From Rhizobium sp. R634 (GTDB taxonomy: Bacteria > Pseudomonadota > Alphaproteobacteria > Rhizobiales > Rhizobiaceae), in NCBI RefSeq assembly GCF_002211305.1, contig NZ_LOKW01000024.1, forward strand, positions 1-64,000: a stretch of DNA of 64,000 nucleotides, written 5' to 3'. A program made the position numbers and the translations under genes. The stretch's first letter is position 1. The number at the start of each line of letters is the position of its first letter. This document shows positions 23,122 through 31,144 of this stretch, piece after piece. Under the pieces are notes generated by a model that saw only the letters and a list, made by a program, of their open reading frames with translations, did not search any database and was not told the origin of the DNA.

Positions 23122-26030
23122 CCAGAGACCGCATGCTGCCCAAGTCACCGTCCGGACGAGTGATCGCGGTGATCGCAGCCTTTTTCCTGGCGGCCTTCGC
23201 CCTCATGGCGAGCGTTGCTCAGGCGGCCGAACCGGTGAAGATTTCCCGTGACGATACAGCCCTCGACCTAACGGCGACGACCGAGATCTACGCCAATCAG
23301 GGCGAGGCCTTCCAGGTGTCGACGGCGGCCGGAGCCGACGGCATCCGCCGCCGCATCGAGGTTCGGGCCAGCTCGGAAAACCATCAGGGCGACTGGGCGG
23401 TGTTCGCGCTCGCCAACGTTTCCGAGGAGCAGCTCGAGCGGGTGATCGTCGCGCCGCATTTCCGTCTGGTCAATTCCAAGCTCTTCTGGCCGGATCTCGG
23501 CTCGCAGCGCATCATGGCGATCACGCCGAGCGAAGGTTTCGCGCTCGACCGGCAGCCGAGCGATGAGGCCGACGTCTTTCGCATCACGCTGAACCCCGGC
23601 GCCGTCATCACCTTCGTCGCGGAGCTGTCGACGCCGGAGCTGCCGCAGATCTATCTCTGGGAGCCGAACGCCTACAAGGATACGATCAACGCCTTCACGC
23701 TCTATCGCGGCATCGTGCTCGGCATCGCCGGCCTGCTGGCCGTGTTCCTGACCATCCTGTTCGTCGTCAAGGGCACCTCGATGCTGCCGGCGACGGCAGC
23801 GCTCGCCTGGGCCGTGCTCGGCTATATCTGCGTCGACTTCGGTTTTCTCGGCAAGCTGATCAGCGTCGCCTCGGCCGACCAGCGGATATGGCGCGCCTGC
23901 GCGGAAGTGGCGCTGGCCTCGAGCTTCGTCATCTTCCTTTTCACCTATCTGAACCTCAACCGCTGGCATGCGCATCTCGGCTACGCCACGCTCGCCTGGG
24001 TGCTCGGCCTCGCCCTGCTCTTCGGCGTGGCGATCTACGATCCGTCGATCGCCGCCGGCATCGCCAGGCTGTCCTTCGCACTGACGGCAGCGACCGGCCT
24101 GCTTTTGATCATCTATCTCGGCTTCAACCGCTACGACCGCGCCATCTTGCTTGTACCGGCCTGGGCGCTGACGCTCGTCTGGCTGTTCGGGGCGTGGCTG
24201 ACCGTCACCGGCCGGCTCGACAACGACATCATTCAGCCCGCGCTCGGCGGCGGCCTCGTGCTGATCGTGCTCCTGATCGGCTTCACGGTCATGCAGCACG
24301 CTTTTGCCGGCGGTGCCTTCCAGCAAGGGCTGTTTTCCGATCTCGAACGGCAATCGCTGGCGTTGACCGGCTCCGGCGACATGGTGTGGGACTGGGACGT
24401 AGCGCGAGACCGCGTCGTTACCATTCCAGACGTCTCGATCAAGCTCGGCCTTTCCGCCGGCGCGATGCATGGGGCAGCGCGCAACTGGCTGCCGCGGCTG
24501 CACCCTGACGACCGCGACCGTTTCCGCGCCACGCTCGACGTGCTGCTCGAACACCGCCGCGGCCGGTTGAACCATGAATTCCGCATCCGCGCCGAGGACG
24601 GGCATTTCCACTGGCTGTTGATCCGCGCCCGACCGGTGCTCGGCTCGAACGGCGAGATCATCCGCTGCGTCGGCACGATCGTCGACGTGACGGAGCAGAA
24701 GAATTCCGTCGAGCGGCTGCTGCACGATGCGCTGCACGACAATCTGACCGGACTGCCGAACCGGCAGGTTTTCCTCGATCGCCTGCAATCAGTGCTGGCG
24801 CTGGCGCCGGGCGGGGAAACGCTGCGCCCGACGGTGATGGTGATCGACATCGATCGCTACAAGCTGGTCAATGATTCGCTCGGCGTTGCAGCCGGCGACA
24901 ACATCCTCATCGCGCTGACGCGGCGCCTGCGCCGGCTGCTGAAGCCGCAGGACACGCTGGCGCGGCTGGCAGGCGACCAGTTCGGCCTTATTCTCGTTTC
25001 CGAGCACAATCCGGCCAAGGTCGCCGATTTCGCCGATGCGATCAGCAAGGCGATCATGGTGCCGATCAATTTCTCCAATCGCGAGATCATCCTGACGGCC
25101 TCGATCGGCCTCGCCTCCTGGGTGGATCGGCAGGAAAGCGCCAGCGGCTTGCTCAGCGATGCAGAGCTTGCCATGTACCGGGCAAAGCGCGCCGGCGGCA
25201 ACCGCGTCGAGCCGTTCCAGCCGGCCTTCCGTGATTTCGGCACCGACCGCCTGCAGCTGGAAACCGACCTGCGCCGTGCCATCGAGCGCAAGGAACTGTC
25301 GATGGTCTACCAGCCGATCGCGCGGCTGGAGGATGCCGAGGTCGCCGGTTTCGAGGCGCTGATGCGCTGGGAACATCCCAAGCGCGGCAATATCCCGCCC
25401 TCCGAATTCATTCCGATCGCCGAAGCCTCCGATATTATCGGGGCGCTCGGCATATTCGCGCTCGAGCAGGCGACCAACGATCTGATGAGCTGGCAGCACC
25501 AGACCGGCGAACTGCCGATCTTCGTCTCGATCAACCTGTCGAGCGTGCAGCTGCTCAACAACGAGCTCTACGACGACGTGCGCTCCGTCCTTGCCAAGAC
25601 ACATTGCGAGCCCTCGCGCCTCAAGCTCGAACTGACGGAATCCATGGTAATGGAGAATCCGGAACAGGCGCGGCTCGTGCTGCAGAAGCTGAAGGAAGCC
25701 GGTATCGGCCTCGCGCTCGATGATTTCGGCACCGGCTATTCGTCGCTGGCCTATCTCACCCGCTTTCCGTTCGACACGATCAAGCTCGACAAGACGCTCG
25801 TGCGCGGCGACAACGACAAGAAGGCGACCGTGCTCAAATCCGTGATAGCAATGGCGCGCGAGCTGGAGATGAAGGTGGTAGCCGAAGGGATCGAATCCGA
25901 CGAGGATGCGATCGAACTCGCCAAGATGGGCTGCAATTACGGGCAGAGCTATCATTTGGGGCAGCCAGCGACTTCGGAAGCGGTCCTGCGGTTGCTGCGG
26001 GAGCGATTTCCGCTGACGAAGCGGGCCTGA
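23118..26030 (+). CDS. 7TM-PAS-GGDEF(degenerate)-EAL protein
   Basis: A 970-residue inner-membrane c-di-GMP protein. An N-terminal signal segment (IAVIAAFFLAAFALMASVAQA) precedes an extracytoplasmic beta-rich domain (residues 35-190) and seven hydrophobic segments (about 195-400), the 7TMR-DISM layout. A PAS domain covers about 420-535. The GGDEF domain lacks its motif (AGDQF at 618-622), so it should not make c-di-GMP. The EAL motif is intact (Glu746), with ELTESMVMEN and DDFGTGYSSL, so phosphodiesterase activity is expected. It overlaps the upstream GNAT gene by four bases. Confidence 0.93.
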   Translation: MTRDRMLPKSPSGRVIAVIAAFFLAAFALMASVAQAAEPVKISRDDTALDLTATTEIYANQGEAFQVSTAAGADGIRRRIEVRASSENHQGDWAVFALANVSEEQLERVIVAPHFRLVNSKLFWPDLGSQRIMAITPSEGFALDRQPSDEADVFRITLNPGAVITFVAELSTPELPQIYLWEPNAYKDTINAFTLYRGIVLGIAGLLAVFLTILFVVKGTSMLPATAALAWAVLGYICVDFGFLGKLISVASADQRIWRACAEVALASSFVIFLFTYLNLNRWHAHLGYATLAWVLGLALLFGVAIYDPSIAAGIARLSFALTAATGLLLIIYLGFNRYDRAILLVPAWALTLVWLFGAWLTVTGRLDNDIIQPALGGGLVLIVLLIGFTVMQHAFAGGAFQQGLFSDLERQSLALTGSGDMVWDWDVARDRVVTIPDVSIKLGLSAGAMHGAARNWLPRLHPDDRDRFRATLDVLLEHRRGRLNHEFRIRAEDGHFHWLLIRARPVLGSNGEIIRCVGTIVDVTEQKNSVERLLHDALHDNLTGLPNRQVFLDRLQSVLALAPGGETLRPTVMVIDIDRYKLVNDSLGVAAGDNILIALTRRLRRLLKPQDTLARLAGDQFGLILVSEHNPAKVADFADAISKAIMVPINFSNREIILTASIGLASWVDRQESASGLLSDAELAMYRAKRAGGNRVEPFQPAFRDFGTDRLQLETDLRRAIERKELSMVYQPIARLEDAEVAGFEALMRWEHPKRGNIPPSEFIPIAEASDIIGALGIFALEQATNDLMSWQHQTGELPIFVSINLSSVQLLNNELYDDVRSVLAKTHCEPSRLKLELTESMVMENPEQARLVLQKLKEAGIGLALDDFGTGYSSLAYLTRFPFDTIKLDKTLVRGDNDKKATVLKSVIAMARELEMKVVAEGIESDEDAIELAKMGCNYGQSYHLGQPATSEAVLRLLRERFPLTKRA

Positions 26031-26159
26031 CCGGCGAGCCGAGCCGGTCGGTTTCGGCGCGGCCGGGCGATTCCTGCCGGTGCGCCGACCTCCCCAATAA
26101 TGACCATTGACCACCGGCCGGCGATCTGCGCTTTTCTTTCATCCCAACAGGAAAATTCC

Positions 26160-26585
26160 ATGCTCAAGCTGCTGCTCGCCCTTTCCATGAGCGTTCTTTG
26201 CGTCTCGCCACTTCAGGCTGAAGATATTCATCCCGTCGCCAAGAGCTGCCAGCCGGGGGCGATGCAGGCCCACTGCGAGAGGTGGACGAAAGATTTCAAG
26301 ACAGCCCTGGAGCGGGCACACAAGGGCGATCACGGGGCGCAGGTGATTGTGGCCCTCTGCCTCTCTTCCGGCTGCCATGGTGCCGTGACCATCGACAGAG
26401 TTGCGTCCTGCAGCTGGCATCTCGTCATCGCCAATTCGGGTGCTGCGACCGTGCTCGACGCTTCCAACCTCCGCGACACTTGCCGGCCGATGACGACGGC
26501 TCAGAAAGACGAAGCCCGCGCGCTTTCCGGCGATCTCGTTCAGAAGATCTACAAGCGCGCCCCTGCTGCAACCGACCAGATGTAA
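26160..26585 (+). CDS. Small exported protein
   Basis: A 141-residue protein with a signal peptide (LKLLLALSMSVLCVSPLQA) and six Cys in the mature part, including SCQPG, AHCERW, CLSSGCHGA, SCSWH and DTCRP, suggesting disulfide bonds in the periplasm. The pattern HKGDHGAQVIVALCLSSGC faintly recalls a Sel1-like helix pair, but this is not certain. The start has AGGAAAA upstream; an ATG 20 codons earlier would spoil the signal peptide. Function unknown. It stands alone downstream of the EAL gene. Confidence 0.8.
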   Translation: MLKLLLALSMSVLCVSPLQAEDIHPVAKSCQPGAMQAHCERWTKDFKTALERAHKGDHGAQVIVALCLSSGCHGAVTIDRVASCSWHLVIANSGAATVLDASNLRDTCRPMTTAQKDEARALSGDLVQKIYKRAPAATDQM

Positions 26586-26686
26586 CTTTCCGGTTCGGAC
26601 GCGCCGCCACGCCTGCCTGAATAAATCCCATTGCCCTCCCGGCTTTCGCGGCTATTCTGCCGGCACAGAAATCGGGAGGAAGACTG

Positions 26687-26995
26687 ATGATCCTGCACTG
26701 CGTATTCCTGCGGCTGAAGACGGCGGTGACGAGCGAAGACAAGCAGTCCCTGTTCGACGCGATCGTCGCGCTGAAACAGGTCATTCCCGGCATATTGGAT
26801 ATCAAACACGGGCCGAATGTTTCGCCCGAGGGGCTGCACGCCGGCTTCGTCGACGGTTTTGCCGTAACCTTCGAAAGCCCCGAGGCGCGCGACGCCTATC
26901 TCATCCATCCCGAACATGTGACTGTGGGCGAACGCCTCGTCTCCTCGACGGACGGAGGCCTTGCCGGCATCCTGGTCTTCGACCTCAATATTTAA
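26687..26995 (+). CDS. Dabb (stress-responsive A/B barrel) protein
   Basis: A 102-residue dimeric alpha-beta barrel protein: ILHCVFLRLKTAVTSEDKQSLFDAIVALKQVIPGILDIKHGPN, then GFVDGFAVTFESPEARDAYLIHPEH, the conserved Dabb pattern with the HPxH motif. Members bind small hydrophobic or polyketide-like ligands or respond to stress; the function here is unknown. GGGAGGAAG sits at good spacing before the ATG. Confidence 0.88.
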   Translation: MILHCVFLRLKTAVTSEDKQSLFDAIVALKQVIPGILDIKHGPNVSPEGLHAGFVDGFAVTFESPEARDAYLIHPEHVTVGERLVSSTDGGLAGILVFDLNI

Positions 26996-27019
26996 GAGCG
27001 CACCTGAGACGGCTGGGCC

Positions 27020-27712
27020 ATGAATCAGGAAATCCGGCTTTTTGGCGCGATCGCGATCCGGCCCGCCGTCCTTGCTCTCATTCCCCGGTTCGAAGCGGCC
27101 ACAGGTTTGACCGTTGCGGCCAAATGGGAGGTCAACCCTACCGTTAAGAAGCAGATTGATGCCGGCGAGCCTTTCGATCTCGTCATCATCAATCCGCCCA
27201 TGGTCGACGATCTCATCGCCTCGGGAAAGGTCGAGCCCGGCAGCCACGTCGCGTTTGGCCGAATAGGAATGGGAGTGGCGGCCCGGGCGAGCAGCCGGCC
27301 GCTCGACATCGGATCGGTCAAAGCATTCAAACATGCATTGCGGAGCGCCGGATCGATCGCATATGCCAGTGACGGCAGCAGCGGCGCCTACTTTTCCGGT
27401 CTGCTGGATCGCCTGGGAATAGCCGATGAGGTGAAGCCCAAACTCGTGGCCGCACCGGGAGGACAGACAGCGGCGGCCGTCGGCCGCGGGGAAGCAGAAT
27501 TGGGGGTCGTCCCCGTGACCTCAATTCTCGCGGCCGAGCCCGATGTCATGCTTGTCGGCCGGTTTCCGGCGGAACTTCAAAGCTACATCGACTTCGCTAT
27601 CGGCATCGGCGCCAGCGCAAGGGACGCAGAGGCCGCCAGGCAACTGTCGGAGTTTCTGGCGTCGGCCGCCATTGACGACCTGCTGGCGGCAAAAGGTGTC
27701 GAGCGCCTCTGA
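27020..27712 (+). CDS. ModA-like substrate-binding protein without a signal peptide
   Basis: A 230-residue type II periplasmic-binding fold, closest to molybdate-binding ModA: EIRLFGAIAIRPAVLALIPRFEAATGLTVAAKWEV, then DLVIINPPMVDDLIASGKVEPGSHVAFGRIGMGVAARA and the C-terminal lobe AAAVGRGEAELGVVPVTSILA. No signal peptide or lipobox precedes the fold and no transporter genes are adjacent, so it probably acts in the cytoplasm or is an orphan. The ribosome site is weak. The ligand is unknown. Confidence 0.8.
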   Translation: MNQEIRLFGAIAIRPAVLALIPRFEAATGLTVAAKWEVNPTVKKQIDAGEPFDLVIINPPMVDDLIASGKVEPGSHVAFGRIGMGVAARASSRPLDIGSVKAFKHALRSAGSIAYASDGSSGAYFSGLLDRLGIADEVKPKLVAAPGGQTAAAVGRGEAELGVVPVTSILAAEPDVMLVGRFPAELQSYIDFAIGIGASARDAEAARQLSEFLASAAIDDLLAAKGVERL

Positions 27713-27776
27713 TGCGTGTCGCGCGGAAGTGCGCCGCAGTTCCCAAGCAACGGCGCACGACCCGCAGCCTTGATCG

Positions 27777-28676
27777 TCAGCTCGATTTCGCCATGGCGGT
27801 AGCAAGCTGATCGACATTGTACCTGAACATCTTTTCGTAGGTCGGCGCCGGCCCCTTGGCATCGGAAAGGGACTCGACATAGAGCTCGCCGCCGGGCTCG
27901 GCGCCTGTTGCCTTGGCGACTTGCTTGACCAGGCGTGGATCGTTGGAGTTTTCGAAGAAATAGGCCTTCACATGCTCGCTCTTGATCTGGTCGATCAGCT
28001 TGGCGACGTCGGCAGCCGAGGCTTCGCTTTCCGTGGAAAGACCGAGAGGCGCAAGGAAACTGACATTATATTCGCGGCCGAAATAGCCGAAAGCGTCATG
28101 GCTCGTCAGCACCTTGCGACGGTCACTCGCCACCTTGTCGAACTTCGAATGGGCGTAGGCGTTCAGCCTGTCCAATGTTTCGGTATATTTCTCCGCATTG
28201 GCCTTGAAGGCGGCGGCATCGGCCGGATCGGCTGATGACAGCGCCTTTTCGATGTTGGCGACCCAGATCCTGACGTTGACGGGGCTGTTCCAGACATGCG
28301 GGTCGGTGATGGTTTCGCCGTCCTCTTCCATGGTGCGGGTGTTGATGCCTTCGGAGACCGTGACCGGTTTTCCCTTATAGCCCGAGGCGGTGATCAGCCG
28401 GTCCATCCAGCCTTCCAGCCCTTCGCCGCTGACGAAGGTCACCTGCGCCGCGTTCAGATTTTTCGCGTCGGCCGGCGACGGCTCGAATTCATGGGGGTCG
28501 CCATTCGGACCAACGAGGCTCTTCACGTCGACATGGTCGCCGCCCACCTGTTTGACGACATCGGCGAGCACGGTGAAGGAGGCGACCACCTTCAGCGTTT
28601 CGGCGGAGGCAGAGGTGGTGGAAAGCGCCATCAAAGCGGGGATAGCTGCGGAGAGAAGCAGTCTATGCGGTGTCAT
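27777..28676 (-). CDS. Zinc ABC transporter substrate-binding protein
   Basis: A 299-residue cluster A-I metal-binding protein with a signal peptide ending TTSASA. Predicted ligands are His62 (DPHEF), His127 (DPHVW), His193 (TSHDAFGY) and an acidic residue, Glu268, in LYVESLSD. His at the third position is typical of zinc binders (ZnuA, TroA); manganese binders usually have Glu. There is no long His-rich loop. The order ATPase-permease-SBP resembles azt operons, and tandem Zur-like boxes precede the operon. Zinc is therefore preferred over manganese. Confidence 0.9.
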   Translation of the reverse strand: MTPHRLLLSAAIPALMALSTTSASAETLKVVASFTVLADVVKQVGGDHVDVKSLVGPNGDPHEFEPSPADAKNLNAAQVTFVSGEGLEGWMDRLITASGYKGKPVTVSEGINTRTMEEDGETITDPHVWNSPVNVRIWVANIEKALSSADPADAAAFKANAEKYTETLDRLNAYAHSKFDKVASDRRKVLTSHDAFGYFGREYNVSFLAPLGLSTESEASAADVAKLIDQIKSEHVKAYFFENSNDPRLVKQVAKATGAEPGGELYVESLSDAKGPAPTYEKMFRYNVDQLATAMAKSS

Positions 28677-28692
28677 CGAAGTCTCCTTGGGA

Positions 28693-29565
28693 TCAGCCCT
28701 TCAGATGTGGGCGGGGAAAGAAGCGCCGAACCAGACCGGAAGGCGCAAAAAAGATCGAAAAGGCGTAGATCAGCGCCGCCGTCATGATGATCGTCGGGCC
28801 GGAGGCGAGCTCAAGATGGTAGGAGGCGATCAGGCCAAGATAGCCGGAGGCAGCCGCACTCAGGGTCGCGACGGCAATCATGGCCGGCAGCCTGCACGAC
28901 CAGAGCTGGGCGATCGCGGCGGGCAGCATCATCAGGCCGACCGCCATCAGGGTGCCGAGCGCCTGGAAGCTGGCGACGAGATTCAGAACCACGAGCAGCA
29001 GGAAGAGTACGTGATAGACCGGCCCGCGCCCGCCGACGGCGCGCAGGAAGCCGGGATCGAAGCATTCCGCCACCAGCGGCCTATAGATGAAAGCGAGGAC
29101 GACAAGCGTCAGCGAGGTGATGGCGCCGATCTGATAGAGTGCGGGAGCATCGATCGCGAGGATCGTGCCGAACAGCACATGCAGCAGGTCGATGTTCGAG
29201 CCGCGCAGCGAGACGATCAGCACGCCGAGCGCCAGCGAAGCGAGATAGAAGCTGGCAAAGCTCGCGTCCTCCTGCAGCACGGTCATCCGGCTGACGGCGC
29301 CTGACAGCAGCGCCACCGACAGGCCGGCGACGAGGCCGCCTAAACCCATCGCCGTCAGCGACAGGGAGCCCGCGACAAGGTAACCGATCGCAGCGCCCGG
29401 CAGAACCGCGTGGCTCATGGCGTCACCCATGAGGCTCATGCGCCGGAGCATCAGAAAAACGCCGATCGGCCCCGAGCCGAGCCCAAGGCAAAGGCAGGCG
29501 ACGAGCGCGCGGCGCATGAAACCGAAATCGGCGAAGGGCGCGAGGAAGATATCGTAGGCCGTCAT
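28693..29565 (-). CDS. Zinc ABC transporter permease
   Basis: A 290-residue membrane protein of the ABC-3 (ZnuB/TroC) family, with about eight hydrophobic segments. FLMLRRMSLMGDAMSHAVLPGAAIGYL carries the coupling-helix signature of this family, and LMAVGLMMLPAAIAQLW another conserved segment. It forms the transmembrane channel for the neighbouring ATPase and binding protein. It overlaps the upstream ATPase by four bases and ends 16 bp before the SBP gene, as expected for an operon. Confidence 0.94.
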   Translation of the reverse strand: MTAYDIFLAPFADFGFMRRALVACLCLGLGSGPIGVFLMLRRMSLMGDAMSHAVLPGAAIGYLVAGSLSLTAMGLGGLVAGLSVALLSGAVSRMTVLQEDASFASFYLASLALGVLIVSLRGSNIDLLHVLFGTILAIDAPALYQIGAITSLTLVVLAFIYRPLVAECFDPGFLRAVGGRGPVYHVLFLLLVVLNLVASFQALGTLMAVGLMMLPAAIAQLWSCRLPAMIAVATLSAAASGYLGLIASYHLELASGPTIIMTAALIYAFSIFFAPSGLVRRFFPRPHLKG

Positions 29566-30311
29566 GCCGCCGGCGCCTCTTCAGGACCGCATGCCTCGGC
29601 ATCCTCATCCCAGCGCTCTGCCATGGCGCGGGCCCTCAGCAGATTGGCGGATGACATGACCTCGGCGGTCGCCCCCCAGCCAACGAGTTCGCGGGCGAGC
29701 AGCAGGGTTTGCGGAAAATGTGCACGGACGAGTTCGAAATCGTGCAGCACGGCGATGACAGTGCGGCCCTCGCCATGCCAGCGGACGACGATGTCGAGCA
29801 GATCCCTCGTCGTGCGGGCATCGATCGCCGTGAACGGCTCATCAAGCAGAATGGTGCCGGCATCCTGCAGCAGCAGGCGGGCAAAAAGCACGCGCTGGAA
29901 CTGGCCGGCCGAGAGCGAGCCGACATGGCGCCTGCCGAAACCTTCGAGCCCCACGGCCGAAAGAGCCTCGCCTGCCCTTCTGACGTCGGCCGGAGCGACA
30001 CGGCCGAAGGCGCCGGCAGTCTTCCAAGCGCCGAGCATGACGGTATCGATGACCGAGATCGGAAAACGCCGGTCGATCTCGGCCGCCTGCGGGAGATAAC
30101 CGAATTCCGCCCGGCCCAGCCGGTGCTCCACCCTGCCCTCGGCGGGCCGAAGCTCGCCCATGATCGCCTTCAGCAGCGTCGACTTGCCGGCCCCGTTCGG
30201 GCCGGCAATCGCCGTCAGGCTGCCTGATGCAAAGGCGCCGGAGACATGATGGACGGCCGGATGACGGTCATAGGCGACGGTCAGATTGTCGAGACGAATC
30301 AGCGGCGTCAT
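29562..30311 (-). CDS. Zinc ABC transporter ATP-binding protein
   Basis: A 249-residue ATPase of the ZnuC/TroB type. Walker A is GPNGAGKSTLL, the ABC signature SLSAGQFQRVLFARLLLQ, Walker B TILLDEPFTAID, and the switch His lies in IAVLHD. It drives import by the neighbouring permease. The true start is 30311, where the ATG overlaps the stop codon of the 42-residue membrane gene by four bases; the longer frame upstream merely runs through that gene in another phase. The C-terminal tail DEDAEACGPEEAPAA is acidic and variable. Confidence 0.95.
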   Translation of the reverse strand: MTPLIRLDNLTVAYDRHPAVHHVSGAFASGSLTAIAGPNGAGKSTLLKAIMGELRPAEGRVEHRLGRAEFGYLPQAAEIDRRFPISVIDTVMLGAWKTAGAFGRVAPADVRRAGEALSAVGLEGFGRRHVGSLSAGQFQRVLFARLLLQDAGTILLDEPFTAIDARTTRDLLDIVVRWHGEGRTVIAVLHDFELVRAHFPQTLLLARELVGWGATAEVMSSANLLRARAMAERWDEDAEACGPEEAPAA

Positions 30312-30436
30312 GGCAGCAGGACCGCCCAATGAATGACAAGCCAGAGCACGGCAATGAGCAGCGAAACCCCGATCACTCTCGATAAAGCCGACCGACAAAG
30401 CAGGCTGATGGAGAGGCGATCGGGGCTCGGGGGCAT
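30308..30436 (-). CDS. 42-residue single-pass membrane protein at the head of the zinc operon
   Basis: An overlooked small gene: MPPSPDRLSISLLCRS, then a hydrophobic segment VIGVSLLIAVLWLVIHWAVL, ending LLP. Basic residues precede the single helix (cytoplasmic N-terminus expected), and a Cys lies at position 14 and a His within the helix. CAGGA precedes the ATG at correct spacing, and its stop overlaps the ATPase start (ATGA), which suggests coupled translation. The ATG is 15 bp from the nearest Zur-like box. A role with the zinc importer is inferred; I know of no named family. Confidence 0.65.
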   Translation of the reverse strand: MPPSPDRLSISLLCRSALSRVIGVSLLIAVLWLVIHWAVLLP

Positions 30437-30450
30437 GGCTCGTCCTGACA

Positions 30451-30482
30451 ATGTAATAACATTACGTGTTATGTTATAACAA
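30451..30482 (-). promoter_or_regulatory. Tandem Zur-like boxes
   Basis: ATGTAATAACAT (30451-30462) and ATGTTATAACAA (30471-30482) each match the rhizobial Zur core ATGTTATAACAT at 11 of 12 bases. Their centres are exactly 20 bp apart, about two helical turns. They lie just upstream of the zinc importer operon, so zinc-replete repression is expected. Confidence 0.7.
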
Positions 30483-30527
30483 TTGCGGCGAGATTGAGGC
30501 CGAGAGCAGTCAGTTGTTCAGCAAATG

Positions 30528-30553
30528 AAAAAGGGCGACCGAATGCCGCCCTT
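30528..30553 (-). terminator. Intrinsic terminator of the peroxiredoxin gene
   Basis: AAGGGCG pairs with CGCCCTT and five T-like bases follow on the minus strand, 24 bp beyond the stop codon. Confidence 0.7.
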
Positions 30554-30576
30554 CATCGCTTACTTCGAAGAAAAGA

Positions 30577-31062
30577 TCAGAGCTGTTCCAGCATCGCGGC
30601 AGCACCCGAAACCGTTGCCTGGCCGGGGCTCTCCTCGACGTTCAAGGACTTCACCACGCCGTCTTCGACTAGCATCGAATAGCGCTTGGAGCGCAGGCCG
30701 AGGCCGCCGGCGGAGAGATCGGCGTCGAGGCCGATGGCTTTGGTGAAACCGGCGTCCCAATCGGCGAGGAAGTGGATCTTGCCGAGACCGCCGGAGGATT
30801 GCGCCCAGGCGCCCATGACATGCCAGTCGTTGACGGCGAGTACGGCGATGTCGTCGACACCCTTGCCGAGGATGGTGTCGCGGTTTTCGAGATAGCCCGG
30901 CAGGTGGTTCAGCGAGCAGGTGGGCGTGAAGGCGCCCGGTACGGCAAAGAGCACGACGCGCTTGCCGGCGAAGAGCTGCTCGGTGGTGATTTCGACCGGA
31001 CCGTCAGCGGTCTTTTCCTTGAACGTGGCGGCAGGAAGCTTGTCGCCGATCGCGATGGTCAT
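30577..31062 (-). CDS. Peroxiredoxin (Prx5-type)
   Basis: A 161-residue thiol peroxidase of the Prx5 group that reduces H2O2 and organic peroxides. The peroxidatic Cys49 is in VPGAFTPTCS, with the catalytic Thr two residues before and the conserved Arg in GLRSKRYSM. There is no other Cys in the chain, so it is a 1-Cys enzyme and needs an external thiol such as glutathione. At 161 residues it matches the family. It ends before a terminator and has no operon partner. Confidence 0.94.
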   Translation of the reverse strand: MTIAIGDKLPAATFKEKTADGPVEITTEQLFAGKRVVLFAVPGAFTPTCSLNHLPGYLENRDTILGKGVDDIAVLAVNDWHVMGAWAQSSGGLGKIHFLADWDAGFTKAIGLDADLSAGGLGLRSKRYSMLVEDGVVKSLNVEESPGQATVSGAAAMLEQL

Positions 31063-31144
31063 GGGTTTTCTCCTGGGTTTCTGGCGCGGGAGCCGGCTTG
31101 TCGGTTTCCGGCCTGGCGGGGTTCGGGGCGACTATAGATCCCGG

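Noticed and set aside
23268..24788. A 506-codon open frame opposite the EAL gene
   Set aside because: Same artefact; no family pattern and it lies wholly within a real gene.
28390..29304. A 304-codon plus-strand frame opposite the zinc permease
   Set aside because: It lies antisense to two recognised transporter genes and has no domain or ribosome site.
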